Of a DNA stretch of 64,000 nt, positions 37,139-48,122 are shown in pieces (positions within the stretch are counted from its first letter, which is position 1; every line of letters begins with the position of its first letter). The stretch is from Ligustrum vulgare. Its lineage: Eukaryota; Streptophyta; Magnoliopsida; Lamiales; Oleaceae. The stretch covers positions 42,812,129 through 42,876,128 of the forward strand of contig OY743180.1 in the NCBI GenBank assembly GCA_963555705.1. Direction: 5' to 3'. The notes under the pieces were generated by a model. It was not told the origin of the DNA. It ran no database searches and was given only the letters and a program-made list of their open reading frames with translations. Both the position numbers and the translations under genes were made by a program.

Positions 37139-37161
37139 TTATATATATAAAGATAAAGAGA

Positions 37162-40100
37162 TATATATATATATATATATATTAAGCTATGCATTTTTCA
37201 CTCAATTTTTCCATGTTCCAATAAAACACATTTTATAATTCATGGAATATGAATTTCATCACCTCACTACTTGGCCACATTTTCCTTGAATTCAAGGAAT
37301 TGGAATTCCTTAGGGGATATGGAAATTGGAATTCCATTAAGTTGGAATTTCACCCAATTTTCCATTCTCCAGTCGAACACACCCCTAGAGTAATAGTGCA
37401 AAAAATATTAGTTAGAGATATTTGAAAACAAGACATGTCTACAAGAATGCAAACACACGGCCCATGGTTTTTCTTCATCATCGAAAATATCCAAGTATAA
37501 AGAATAGATATAAAATCAATTTCTTGCTTTCTTCAATATTCAGCCTCAAGATTTGAATCTTCAATATCATGATGTTATTTTTCTTCAACATCTTCCTAAC
37601 CTTTTTCTCCACGTAAAATCAAGAATGTCGAAATTGGAGGTCCAAATTAGGTTAAAACATTGACCAAGTTGCTTTCCAAAACTTGAATGAAATAAAAAAG
37701 ATATCAGCGCATGGCACAATGCTGTGTGATCACATGGCACATCGTATGTATGTTCTGCTTTTATTAAACACGCTCTCGAATCACATAAGTTATTGTCTTG
37801 CGATCACATGACTCAATCTTTGAGTTCTGTGCAGTTTGATCTCTAATTCTATTCTTACATCATCTCAAATTCTTGTGTTTTTAGTTCAGCCCTTGGTCTT
37901 CCAATTCTTGTTTTGTTGGTTTCCTCTCTCAAAATTAAGTGTAAATTCCATTTTAGGTCGATTTTTGTTTATTTTCTCCAAATCGCGTTCATCATTGTTT
38001 TATCTAAACGAACAAGATTAAAACAAGATTAAACAATAATTTTTCTAAAAGTACTCTCAAATATTTACATTTATCTGCATATAATGTCCTTGCAGGAGTC
38101 ATAAGTAAATGCAATATGTTTTATATAATGTAATATTTGAGACCCATTATTTCAAAATAATGTGTTTCGTAATAGTAAATTTTGGAGACTGTGGTTAAAA
38201 AGTAGAGAATATTTTTGTATTTATGTTTAGAATATTTTATTAGTAGAATTTGTGGTTAAAAATGATTATTTAAAAAAATGAGGTTTGAAATAATGGGTAA
38301 GTTTCAAAGACAAATTTAATTGTATTACATAAATTTATCATCATTTAATTGTGTACATTAATATTAATAAACTTATTAATCTCTAAACTATTCAAGGTAA
38401 TTATATAAGTAATGTTATTATAATTTTTATTAGTTATATATAAGAATGCTTTCATAATTTATATATTAATAATTAGTTTTTTTGTGACGCATGATTTTGA
38501 GGAACTTTTTTTTCTTTTGTAATTTAGTAAATATACAGTGGAAGGAAATAAAATTATTAATTAAATTAATCAATATAGGGTTAGTGAAAGCATTAAAATT
38601 TTACTTTAATCACTACATAAAAGTTGGTACAATTACAACATTCAATTTCAGAACTGATGTATTGATACATTACTATAAGTATCGATACATTCATTTAATA
38701 TATTGATACTTGAGTTTTAGAAATTGGTGCCAATATTTGAATTATGCAGGTATTGATAATTTAAGATGATGTATTGATACATAGTATTAAATATTGAGAA
38801 ATTGTTTAGGTTAAGTCAATGTTAGGGTTATACCGCCACAGAGTTGTACAACATCCGTATATACAAGTTAATAACAATAATGTTAATGGGGTTACACTGC
38901 CATAGGGGGTATATAGTAGGGTACTCTGTTAGATAACTCCATAATTCTATTTCCACTATGTACATATAATGGTGACTATCTTCTGAGAGCTACCATCCAG
39001 TTGACCAGTTGAGGTCGCTTCAAATACTTGCATTTCCAATATCTACAAGTTTGAAGATATGAAAAGTATGAATACAACATATTTAGCAAGTAACATGTAA
39101 GAATTTTCAGAAAACCAGTCTTTTAACATGGCCCATATTACAATCTCCATTCCTTTCCCAAGCGCTCATTTACAAGTTGGGATTTTTATACCACAAATAA
39201 CATCCATGCTATAGTCTAAATAATGAGTTGCTTGACACGTAGAATGAAACAAACGTTTAACAGGCGTCTTAACATGTAAATATAAATATGACAATAGTAA
39301 TATGCAGAAAACTTTGATTTATGCAACATAATAACGTAAAATAATATGAAGTGACATTAAAGAGCACATAAGACCAAATCAAGTGTTACTCACCATTTGA
39401 GGTGCCTAAAAATGCCAAAAGAAATGAAATCAGAATACTGTTCTAAAAATAACTGCTTAATATATCAATACATGTTAACATGTATCGATACATGTTCTTG
39501 TATGATTACATGTATCGATACATATGATCCTATCAAATCTGTAATCCGATCTTGTCTTGATTTTTGTAGAGTTTCTTCCTATCCAAATGATGCAGAATCC
39601 CTACAGATCTCTAAAGACTTTTTTTTTTTAATCAAGGCCATGTTAGTACATTAACGTGCCTTGATTGAATTTTTGAAAGGAAACTAAATACTACCTTAAT
39701 CTTTAGGCTTCGGATTTTAACTGAATAAGTATATATTTTTTTTATTAATTCAAAATACTAGCTATTTATAGGATGAGAATAGGACGAAATAATCATTAGC
39801 TAAACAATTTTTGGAGGGCTAGAATCATGATTAGCTATACCTCTCTTGAGCGGGTCATTTTTTGAAAGTAGGATGTGTCAATTGCATGCCATTGGGGGTT
39901 TCTGACTCAGTAAGGTGATAGGTTCTGATTGGGCACTGTTTTGGTTGATAGGTATCTTAATGATATTAGTAAACATAAAAGTATAAGGGTAAAATGGGAA
40001 ATTGAATGTTTCCACGTATACATCCTATTTTGTATATTGCTGATGTAGAATGTAGATTAATAAAACATTGAAAAATAGTTGCATGACTAAGGGTGAATAA

Positions 40101-40188
40101 AGAGGTTTAGAAATTTGTAAGGATAATATAGTTTAAAAATGAATCTCCCTGTAAGGGTCTTTTAAAAGTATAGATATATAGATATAGA
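37162..40188. other. Gene-free stretch; second Helitron 5' end at its right side
   Basis: No conserved gene is seen. At 40155-40188 the minus strand reads TCTATATCTATATATCTATA followed by CTTTTAAAAGACCC, a typical Helitron 5' end with T as the next plus-strand base. No matching 3' hairpin was found to the left, so the element is probably truncated. ATGTATCGATACAT palindromes occur near 39480-39520. Confidence 0.35.
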
Positions 40189-40599
40189 TGTTCACATTAA
40201 ATTGGGTATATTAATATTAGTCAACTTATTAATCTCTACAATTTTGATGTGCATCAATTGACATTAGCATTTCTAGACAGGAAGAATTGAAGAGTTTGTT
40301 GGTGTTTAGTATTTTTAGAGTAGAATTCGCATACATCGTCCTTTTTAAGGCCATAATACCAATTTAGAAAGCTCGCGACGATCCACACAAGAAAAATGGC
40401 TATGCCATGTTGTATGATGAATTTAGGTCCTTTGAAATTGTTTATAAAGTCAAAACTGCATTTTAAAGTTTTTATTCCAATATTTTTAATGTGGGTTAAG
40501 CTCGTGATTACAAACATTTAGATTTGAAATGTTTGTAATCTGGTTAATTGTAATTTATTACAAAAGTGTCAAGAGTAATTATCAAAATTAGGTTGTTCA

Positions 40600-41219
40600 G
40601 TTACTTTATTTCAATTTCGTAATTAATTAAAATTGTAACTTTATTTCAATTTTGCAATTAATTACAATTGTAACTTACGAATTTGTAAAAACATGACATT
40701 TTTCTTTTTTGCTAAAATTAATTGAAGGGTAATTATATTCACACCACAACATTTGTTAACCACGCCATATTTTATTTTTAATCAATATCTCTAAGCTTTT
40801 CTTATTTTTACACTTATGCTCCCAAGTTTTTTATATAAATCTTTTATCATCAACTATCTATTAATTTTCATATCTTGTCCATAAAGATGATTTTTGTCCA
40901 AAATACTTTTTATGAAGGGGGAAAAACTTATTTATATCCCGTATTTTTAAATAATCGAAGTAAATAACTGATAAAAAAACCAAAAATAAATATCCCCCCC
41001 CTTTTCAATGCACATTAGCAGTATAATTGGATATAAATTGTGATTAAAAACTATGTTAATTAATTGAAAGTTTAGGATAATAATGATTTGGAAAAAAAAA
41101 AATTGAGGAATAAAAGCAAAATTGAGCAAATATTAGAAACCTTTCATGTAAATGAAATGTGGTATAGATATAAAAAATTATGTTGTGAATATAACTGCCC
41201 TTAATTGAATTAGTTACAG
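40600..41219. repeat. Left part of a TTAATTACAATTG tandem-repeat tract
   Basis: 40600-40740 holds units such as TTTATTTCAATTTTGCAATT followed by AATTACAATTGTAACTT. The last bases before the retrotransposon, TTGAATTAGTTACAG (41205-41219), match the repeat unit seen to the right of the element (for example near 51955). Confidence 0.7.
41215..41219. repeat. Left target-site duplication TACAG
   Basis: An identical TACAG lies at 51613-51617, immediately outside the other LTR. Confidence 0.9.
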
Positions 41220-44200
41220 TGTAGCGCCCCGAGTTCCGTATACCCGATTCACTACGTCATTTTCTGTCTAAATTTTTCGAATAATATTTTTGCGGAAGAA
41301 ATAATTGAAATTCATTTTTTGGCAACATTAAATAAACTGTAATGGCCGCTAAAATTGAAAACATTTATGAAACCATTTGAAATAGTAAATCGAACCATTA
41401 ATATTGTAAAGAAATTGCCAATATCATAATTTCTCAAATAAATGAACTTCTCTAAATTATTCGATTGTTTGGAAAATACGGAAATCATTAACGTCAAACT
41501 TTCAACCGTTTAACGATTATTGCCACCATCATTCATCGCTCGCCACCGTCTCCGAAATCTGCAAAACTGTTAAAAAGTAGGGTGAGTATTTCATGGGGGA
41601 AATACTCAGTAGACTCATCGCAAATTAATTTAATTTATAAGATGATTAAACACATAAATCCCGGCTCTTTATAAAATGGGCATTGATAGAGCTTCTTTAT
41701 AAAACAGCTCTTGATAAAACTCATATTGTGCATTACAGCACGGGACATATTTTGCAAATCATAGGCTCTTTGAAAATAGCTCTTTGAAAACCATATACTT
41801 ATAAAAACATTTTAATTATGCCAAGCATAATTTCTTTTGAAAGCATAACATAAGATAGGATTGAAATCCTCATAAACATAGGGAGACACAAGAACTTTAC
41901 CGAACTTAGGTGGCAAGAATTCTTATGCAGTAAAATCATAATAACAGTAAGTTTTCATCATAACATAGGATAAAATCGAAATCCTCATAAACATAAGAAT
42001 TTTACCGAACTTAGGTGGTAAGAATTCTTATGTAGTAAGTATACCAAGCATAATTTTCTGAAATTCATAGGGATCAATTGCATCATAACATAAGATAGGA
42101 TCGAAATCCTCATAAACATATGCGACAGGAATTTTACCGAACTTAGGTGGTAAATCCTCATAAACATATGGAAAGATAGGAATTTTACCGAACTTCGTGG
42201 CAAATCCTCATAAACATAGGAGACACAAGAATGTTACCGAACTTAGGTGGCAAGAATTCTTATGTGTAGCGCTACTAAAACTCCGGTCCCCTTAACATAT
42301 CATAACTTATCATATGGGACCCAAAACAATCTTGGTAGATTGATTTCATAGCAATGATCCAAAAAAACATTTTCGTGAAGCATAGGGTATACTTACTTTT
42401 CGTAAAAACATAAAGTATATTTTCTTTTCATAAAAACATACTTACTTTTCATAACAACATAAGGTATATTTACCTTTCATAAAAACATACTTGTTTTTCT
42501 TAAAAATTGACTTTCACAAGTCACATGACATTCATATGAAATCATAATTTAAATCAATTAATAAGTGCGAGTCTACCTCAAATCCGACGAGTGCAAAGTT
42601 GAGCGGGAATGACTTCAATTTCTTTAAATTCTCCGTACGCTTCGTCTTAGCCAATAAGTCACTTTAGTATATCGAATATATAGCTCAAAATGATAAATTA
42701 TAATTTGAGGACTAAAATTGATGTTTTGAAAGTTGAGGGACTAAAATGAATACTTTTGAAAGTTGAGGGATTAAAATGAATACTTTTGAAACTTGAGCTT
42801 AAAATCAAATAAAGTAAATCAGCAGGGACTGAATTGATCAGATTTTTAAAATGAAAGGGCTGCTTAAAATCATTTAAAACTTTGGGACTGAAATGGATAA
42901 CTTTAAAACTAAAAGGGCTGGAAAATTCACTTTGGAAACTGAGGGACTAAATGGCAATTTTCGAAATATATTAAAATATATCCTCAGATTTCACTCTCTC
43001 TCACCATTTTCACTCTCTCACTCTTCGAACAAAACAGAGAACGAAGACAGAAGCGACCGGCGGCGGAAAGGCGGGACACTGCCGGTGCTAAGCCGGCGCA
43101 GTACCGGCGCCAAGTGCGGCGAGGGGCGTCAAAGGCAGGGGTTAAAGATTGAGGGTTCAGTGCGAGTTCTTTGGTTGCGAAAAACTGAGACAACATCGCG
43201 ATTTAAGGTGAGCGATTTTCGGCGGAAAATGGTGATTGAGGTAAGAAATGAACTCATTGATTCATGGGTTTTTCTTTGGGTTTGATTTATGATAGTGGGC
43301 AGAGTTTGGTGGTTGGACTGCGGTGTGGTGGTTGAGTGATTTCTATCGGCGATGTGGGCTGTTGCGGTTTGAGTGGTGGATAGGATGAGGCTTGATGGCT
43401 TCGATCGATGTTGGTGTTCATGATTCGAATTGGGCATAGAAGGTAGCAGCTTAGCAGATTGGTTGGTGGTCTGATGTTCGACGATGGGTGGTGACTGTGG
43501 TTGGGGAAATGATGATTTGGTGATTTGGAGCTGGAGGTGGTGATTCTGGTTAAAGCAGGTTGTGGTTTGCAAAGTGAGGCTTGGTCGTGAAGGGTGGTGC
43601 TGCTTCTGATTACGGATTGTGCAGTTGGGTTAATACTGCAGTGGTGATTGCTGGGTTGAATTGTGCAGTTTGGTGATGATGATGATTGGTGGTGCTGCAG
43701 GGGTGGTGACGGTTGAACTGTGGTTTGAGTTGATTGTGGAACTTCTCCAGGTTGGGCAGCAGTAGTGATTTGATGATGGAGATGATGAAAGTATGCAGAT
43801 GATGGAGACTTGTTGTTGGATTGGCAATAGGTAATGGCTTTGCAATGGTGAGGTTGGCCCGTGATTGAGGTTCTGCAGTGTACTGATGGTTGTGTGAGGG
43901 ATATTGTAGTTGAGGCAGCATAATGCAGTTTGGTGATGGTTTGATCGATGATGGAAAAGTGAAGGTGGGATGAAGATATCTTTAAAGGGGAAAAGAAAGA
44001 AAAGAAAATAATTAGTGGGAATAATTGAGTGGAATATGGGTTGGTGATGATAATGATGATGCTTGTTGATGGTTGTATAATGTGGTATGAGTGAGATGAT
44101 TGTGTGAGGTTGGCTGCGTGAGGGTGGGGATTATGGTGATGATGGTCTTGAATGGAGGTGATGGTATAATGATGAAATAGTGGGTTCTTTGTTAGGTGTA

Positions 44201-44709
44201 GTGAGTTGGAATGAGGTGGAAAGAAAATGGTGTTGGGACATAATGATGAATTTGATGTAAAGATGAAAACGTGGATGAAATTAGGTGGATATAGATTATG
44301 ATTAATTTAGGATAATTAACTAAAAATTAGACTAATTTCGATTAGGAAAAGTATTTAAAACTGATATATTTTGGACTGAAAATAAATTTGAGAATAAATA
44401 AATTTTGAGATAAAAATTGAATTATGTATTTGGACTTGAAATAATTTAAATAAGGAAAATTGAGATATTTTAATAAATTTGTAATTCAAAATGATTTTTT
44501 TGAAAATAATACTTTGAATAAATAATTAAAATAACATAATTTTAGAAATTCGGAAATTTAATTTAAAATCGAACAAATTCGATATTTCTTGACTTGACTA
44601 GACGAATCCGTCGCGGCGTTAACTTCAAAATAATAAATGAAATAGTAGCGACACAATTTTCTAAATATTAAAATAATTATTTATTGCATAAAAATTCTGA
44701 GTCGCTATA
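41220..44709 (-). repeat. 3' LTR (3490 bp)
   Basis: Plus-strand start TGTAGCGCCCCGAGTTCCGT, end GAGTCGCTATA. It is followed directly by the inverted polypurine tract. A run of ACCGAACTTAGGTGG-type tandem repeats (about 41895-42255), a CCGGCGGCGG-rich block (43055-43130) and a long GATGATG/GGTGGT-rich strand-biased tract (43300-44240) are visible. ORFs inside occur identically in the other LTR and are not genes. Confidence 0.93.
41890..42255. repeat. Tandem repeat inside the LTR
   Basis: The words GAAATCCTCATAAACATA and TTACCGAACTTAGGTGG recur at least five times with spacing of 40-110 bp. The same array is present in the other LTR (about 48795-49160). Confidence 0.8.
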
Positions 44710-44722
44710 CTCTTACCTCCTT
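44710..44722 (-). other. Polypurine tract
   Basis: On the minus strand AAGGAGGTAAGAG directly precedes the 3' LTR. The same arrangement, AAGGTGGTAGGGT, stands before the LTR arm ending at 27252. Confidence 0.8.
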
Positions 44723-44730
44723 AAAATAAT

Positions 44731-44740
44731 TTCGTCCTCG
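44731..44740 (-). other. Conserved CGAGGACGAA box of the former pol end
   Basis: On the minus strand TTTCGAGGACGAAATTATTT lies just before the PPT, as in many plant gypsy elements at the 3' end of pol. The same box is at 27274-27283. It is the only trace of pol noticed. Confidence 0.55.
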
Positions 44741-44744
44741 AAAT

Positions 44745-45340
44745 TAAACTTACTTAATCTTATAATTTCTGAATACTTAATCAGAATCTCTTCTTCTTAT
44801 CATCGAATATTCTCAAAATAATCAAAACAATTCCCAATCGTATGTAAAAATTTCATCAAATCTTTACTGACATATCGTATCATAATAATTTTTCCTTTCT
44901 TATCATCGAAAATTCCCAAAATCATCAAAGAATTACCTGAATATTCTCTCTACGTAACATATCAACATAATATCATCAACTTATCTTTCCAACATTTGTA
45001 ACTCAAAATTCAGTAAACAAATATCTCCCAAACTAAAATTCTTTACTTAAATATCACCACATTTCCTGCAAAGTATTTCTTTCACTTGTATATACGTATG
45101 AATTCTGATTCAATACGGTACTCATTTTACTTTCCACGTATCATCACACTATACCATGATTATTATTATTACAACAAAATATCAGTACCCATAATCCAAG
45201 AAAATATTCCAAATCTCCAATCAAATCTCCTTTATCGATAAAGTAAACGGCGCATAAACTCTTGTTCCCTCTTTTCCATTAAAATAATCCTGCTCTTTCT
45301 TACTGGACACAACATCACGCGGATTCATTCATATCCTTGC
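44745..45340. other. AT-rich internal stretch of the retroelement
   Basis: Rich in TATCATCGAA, AAATTC and CATCAA words; no frame or domain is seen on either strand. It precedes the TATA-like box of the Cys-cluster ORF. Confidence 0.5.
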
Positions 45341-45343
45341 GCT

Positions 45344-45352
45344 TTTAAATAG
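45344..45352 (+). promoter_or_regulatory. TATA-like box of the Cys-cluster ORF
   Basis: TTTAAATAG lies 41 bp before the ATG at 45385. The same nine bases lie before the LOG ORF. A start site about 30 bp downstream would give a leader of only a few bases. Confidence 0.45.
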
Positions 45353-45384
45353 TTCATGCTGGGAAGAGGTTGAATCATCAAACA

Positions 45385-45936
45385 ATGGATATCATCCTTT
45401 CTAACATTCGCAAGTATTATTCCAGTCTTCCTATGAATGATCTGAGAAAGATCTATAGAATAAGGCTCGAAAGATTGAGGTTGTTAATGGCTCATGATAT
45501 TCCAGAAGATGTTCGCTGGTTGATAGAAGCAAAGGTTCGACTATCTGGTGAATTACCATCAACATTTCCAAAGCACATGCCTGGTTTAGGCAAAAGCACG
45601 TTTGCAAAGAAACGAAGAGCAAAAAGACTGGGTGGTTGCTACAAATGTGCTCGTTGGAACTGTAATACACGTTGCAAATCAGTAGGATATTCTTCTACTA
45701 ATCGGGATGATAAAATCGAATTCATAAAGGGTGGACTGAGTAAGGAGTCTTTGGATGATATTCGACTGACTCTTGAGACGCACCCAAGTGGTTATGTACA
45801 ACGTGAACTTCTCTCCTTATACGCTCAGTTTAACGAGGACAAAAATCGTTATAGTCTCCAAAATATAATATCGAAAGATCCTGTTTGCCAGTCTGTTTTA
45901 CAAAATGAGGCTTCTGGCAGTTCAGCAATGATATAA
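45385..45936 (+). CDS. Uncharacterised 183-aa protein with Cx2Cx4Cx3C cluster
   Basis: I do not recognise the family. The first ATG (MDIILSNIRKYY) is at 45385 in the good context ACAATGG; five upstream codons are open but begin with TTG. The protein is basic. It has a predicted helical N-terminal part rich in Arg and Leu (18-36), a nuclear-signal-like KKRRAKR (75-81) and four cysteines at 85, 88, 93 and 97 (GGCYKCARWNCNTRC) that could hold zinc. A charged C-terminal region follows. The Cx2Cx4 spacing recalls a retroviral zinc knuckle, but the His is replaced and the last spacing differs. It lies antisense to the retroelement and 340 bp before the LOG ORF on the same strand. It is uninterrupted, which in so AT-rich a setting suggests selection. 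A DNA- or RNA-binding role is only a guess. Confidence 0.6.
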   Translation: MDIILSNIRKYYSSLPMNDLRKIYRIRLERLRLLMAHDIPEDVRWLIEAKVRLSGELPSTFPKHMPGLGKSTFAKKRRAKRLGGCYKCARWNCNTRCKSVGYSSTNRDDKIEFIKGGLSKESLDDIRLTLETHPSGYVQRELLSLYAQFNEDKNRYSLQNIISKDPVCQSVLQNEASGSSAMI

Positions 45937-46007
45937 GGTAAATCTTTTGATATGCTTTTTAAAATATTTTGCTATTTTCTTTAACGCGTTTTGGAAATAA
46001 AAAATAT

Positions 46008-46088
46008 TTTCCTTTCTCGAGTTTTGATAAAGCTGGAAATAAATATATTTTTCTTTTCTCGAGGTTTGATAAAGCTGGAAATAAATCA
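46008..46088. repeat. Tandem repeat between the two captured ORFs
   Basis: TTTCTCGAGTTTTGATAAAG and TTCTCGAGGTTTGATAAAGC begin two units of about 41 bp; a shorter third unit precedes them near 45985. Confidence 0.75.
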
Positions 46089-46193
46089 CCGAAAGGTGAT
46101 ATCTTTGATAAAATAGTCAAAAGTTGGCCGATTTTGTCAAAAAGCGAATCTTTACTTTTTCAGAATCAATCAAAAACAGTAAATTTTTCCGGC

Positions 46194-46202
46194 TTTAAAT
46201 AG
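46194..46202 (+). promoter_or_regulatory. TATA-like box of the LOG ORF
   Basis: TTTAAATAG lies 83 bp before the LOG ATG, leaving a leader of about 50 bases if transcription starts 30 bp downstream. It is the same word as at 45344. Confidence 0.45.
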
Positions 46203-46276
46203 CCAAACATATTTCATAGTTCAGGCATCCCAAAATCACATCTTCTTCGTAAGTTTTCCCTTCTTTAATATCAAAG

Positions 46277-46930
46277 ATGGAAGCACCAAAACTTCGACAG
46301 ATCAAAACTATTTGTGTATTTTGTGGATCAAAAGTAGGGAAAGGCTTCGGTTATCTAGAAGAGGCCGTAGATCTTGGAAAGAAACTGGGGGAAAAAGGTA
46401 TCACTCTTGTATATGGGGGTGGTAGCAGTGGTCTAATGGGTTGTGTTTCCCAATCTGCTCTTGCAGAGAAATCAAAAGTAATCGGTGTTATACCTGTCCC
46501 TTTGGTAGATGTTGCAGGCAAAACACGAGGGCATGAAGTTCAAACCTTATCCATCCATGAACGCATAACTTGTATGCTATATGGTTCTGATGCCTTTATA
46601 GCCCTGCCCGGAGGTTTTGGTACCTTAGAAGAAATCTTTAACATTACCTCGTGGGCTCAACTAGATCTCCATACTAAGCCTATTGGGCTTCTGAATGTTA
46701 ACAATTTCTTTGATGGTTTGTTAACCTTTCTTGATTATGCTGTGGAACAGGGATTCATCTCTCCATTTTCCAGAAGGCTTCTTATTTCTGCTCCTACTAT
46801 TGATGAACTACTGGATAAGCTGCAGTCATATATCTCAATACAAGATCCAGCAGGAGTTAAGATAGATTGGTCGCAAGGAAGGGGAATCAAGCGAAAATGG
46901 AGTCCGGTTAATGTAAACTTAACTCTTTGA
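46277..46930 (+). CDS. LOG-family cytokinin riboside 5'-monophosphate phosphoribohydrolase
   Basis: Family role: LOG enzymes release free, active cytokinin bases from nucleoside 5'-monophosphates in the cytosol and nucleus. The 217-residue frame is complete and intronless. Motifs in order: ICVFCGS (12-18), LVYGGGSSGLMG (44-55), VIGVIP (68-73), the conserved Arg at 96 in SIHERI, PGGFGTLEE (111-119, the PGGxGTxxE active-site motif with Glu119), TSWAQL (124-129), KPIGLLNV (134-141), GFISP (159-163) and SAPTIDEL (171-178). Length fits LOG proteins (about 200-230). Deviations: the usual RKA after the Arg is RIT, and the PGGYGT Tyr is Phe. Plant LOG genes normally have several introns, so this is probably an old retrocopy. 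It sits antisense inside a young LTR retrotransposon, with its own TATA-like box and a repeat-bearing 3' region. It is likely able to make protein; activity is inferred. Confidence 0.85.
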   Translation: MEAPKLRQIKTICVFCGSKVGKGFGYLEEAVDLGKKLGEKGITLVYGGGSSGLMGCVSQSALAEKSKVIGVIPVPLVDVAGKTRGHEVQTLSIHERITCMLYGSDAFIALPGGFGTLEEIFNITSWAQLDLHTKPIGLLNVNNFFDGLLTFLDYAVEQGFISPFSRRLLISAPTIDELLDKLQSYISIQDPAGVKIDWSQGRGIKRKWSPVNVNLTL

Positions 46931-46940
46931 ATCTTAGAAT

Positions 46941-47155
46941 AGGTGGGGGGTAGAGTACGGAGTATTCTCACTCTCGAGACACCCCTCCATTTACTAGGAT
47001 TTCCTTAATGTTTAAATCTTGTGTGTACTTCAAAGATTCCAGGTGGTAGATTACGGAGTATTCTTACTCTCGAAACACACCTCTTTGAAGGTTTCTTTAT
47101 TTCCTCAAAAGATCAGAGGTGGTAGGATACGGCTACTCCGGAAACACATCTCTCG
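46941..47155 (+). repeat. Three repeats in the LOG 3' region
   Basis: Units at 46941-46988, 47041-47084 and 47117-47155 share AGGTGGTAGA, TACGGAGTATTC and CTCTCGARACAC-type words. They start 11 bp after the LOG stop and would be in its 3' UTR. An AATAATAAAATC word at about 47248 could serve polyadenylation. Confidence 0.7.
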
Positions 47156-47299
47156 TTCTGAGGATCTTTCCATGTTTTTCTCTTATGCTTTCGTGTGTTT
47201 CATGTATTTCCTTTCCAGTGTGACTCTTGTGTGTTCTCCTTATGAGAAAATAATAAAATCTCTGCTATCATCTACTAAATCTCGTTTGTGATGTAAATG

Positions 47300-48107
47300 A
47301 TCTTGCATGTCTAACCTTAATTCCTTTAGTGGATGCTTATCATATTATGCTCTTAATTCCAAATGATAAAATTCTGGATAGAGTCTCCCTTGTAATTTGG
47401 ACTTATCCAAACCATAAGCATACTTCATAACTCACAATAATAAATAACTCCACATTTGATCACAACGATCTAAAAATATTGAAAACGATTCCAACACTTC
47501 AATATCATCAAAATATCCCATAATTCAATTCATAATTCCTCAACATAGAAATTTCAAATCATATTTTTCAATATCACAATATTACTTCCTTCCATACCTT
47601 AATTGGCTCAAAAGTTACTCATACTTATAAATATATGCCATAAATCATATTCCCAAAATTTATTCACAAAGCCAAACTTCATAATAAATTTCTCTTCAAC
47701 ATAGAGGCATAATAAATTAACTCAACATAATATCCATTACTTAATTCTCAATAAAATCATATTATTCCCATTATGCTCAACACTCGTTTTCTTTAAAAAA
47801 TTTCTCATAATCATACATTAAAGCATATAAGTTATGACAAAGCATAACAACATCATTATTTTCGAAGAAATACATTCTTATTTCTCATAAATCATAAGTA
47901 TCCGAAATACTCTTCATTCTTTCTCATAAATCAATAAAATGAGTATTCGAAATACTGAATTAACTTTAAACATCATAAACTTCTTTACCTCGGAGTTGGT
48001 GGAACGAATGATGGCAGTGGCAATCTTCATCAATAAAAATCTTATAATGGAAAATATTTCTTAAAATTCTTTTTGAAAATTTTACCTGTCTACAGAAACG
48101 CAGACTA
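47300..48107. other. AT-rich internal stretch after the LOG 3' region
   Basis: No frame or domain is seen. It is rich in CATAAT and TTCATAA words. On the retroelement's own strand this is the leader between the PBS and the first ORF, where gag would be expected and is absent. Confidence 0.5.
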
Positions 48108-48119
48108 GCTCTGATACCA
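48108..48119 (-). other. Primer-binding site, initiator Met tRNA type
   Basis: On the minus strand TGGTATCAGAGC stands three bases after the LTR end ACA. This is the standard complement to the 3' end of plant initiator Met tRNA. Confidence 0.88.
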
Positions 48120-48122
48120 ACT

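Larger units (their letters stand above)
34303..37161 (-). mobile_element. Non-autonomous Helitron with repeated 3' ends
   Basis: On the minus strand the 3' end is a hairpin (CCGTGCATCGCACGG) a few bases before CTAG, then T. The 5' end is TCTCTTTATCTTTATATATA preceded by A, so the whole sits in an A-T target as Helitrons do. A second 3' end lies inside at 35138-35164, and a third, end-less copy of the adjoining sequence starts near 35930, giving a period of about 0.8 kb. The 5' part contains a 26-bp-stem foldback (about 37064-37138). No Rep/helicase coding is seen. Confidence 0.65.

Noticed and set aside
42893..43285. 130-codon plus-strand frame, repeated at 49796-50188
   Set aside because: LTR sequence; no recognisable domain, and the solo LTR of the same family does not appear to keep the frame.
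43129..43921. Minus-strand frames rich in His, Gln and Thr, repeated at 50032-50824
   Set aside because: They are within the LTR and occur identically in both copies; composition reflects the TGATGG-rich strand.
45370..45384. Extension of the Cys-cluster ORF to 188 residues
   Set aside because: The five extra codons begin with TTG, not ATG. The first ATG is at 45385 in a better context.
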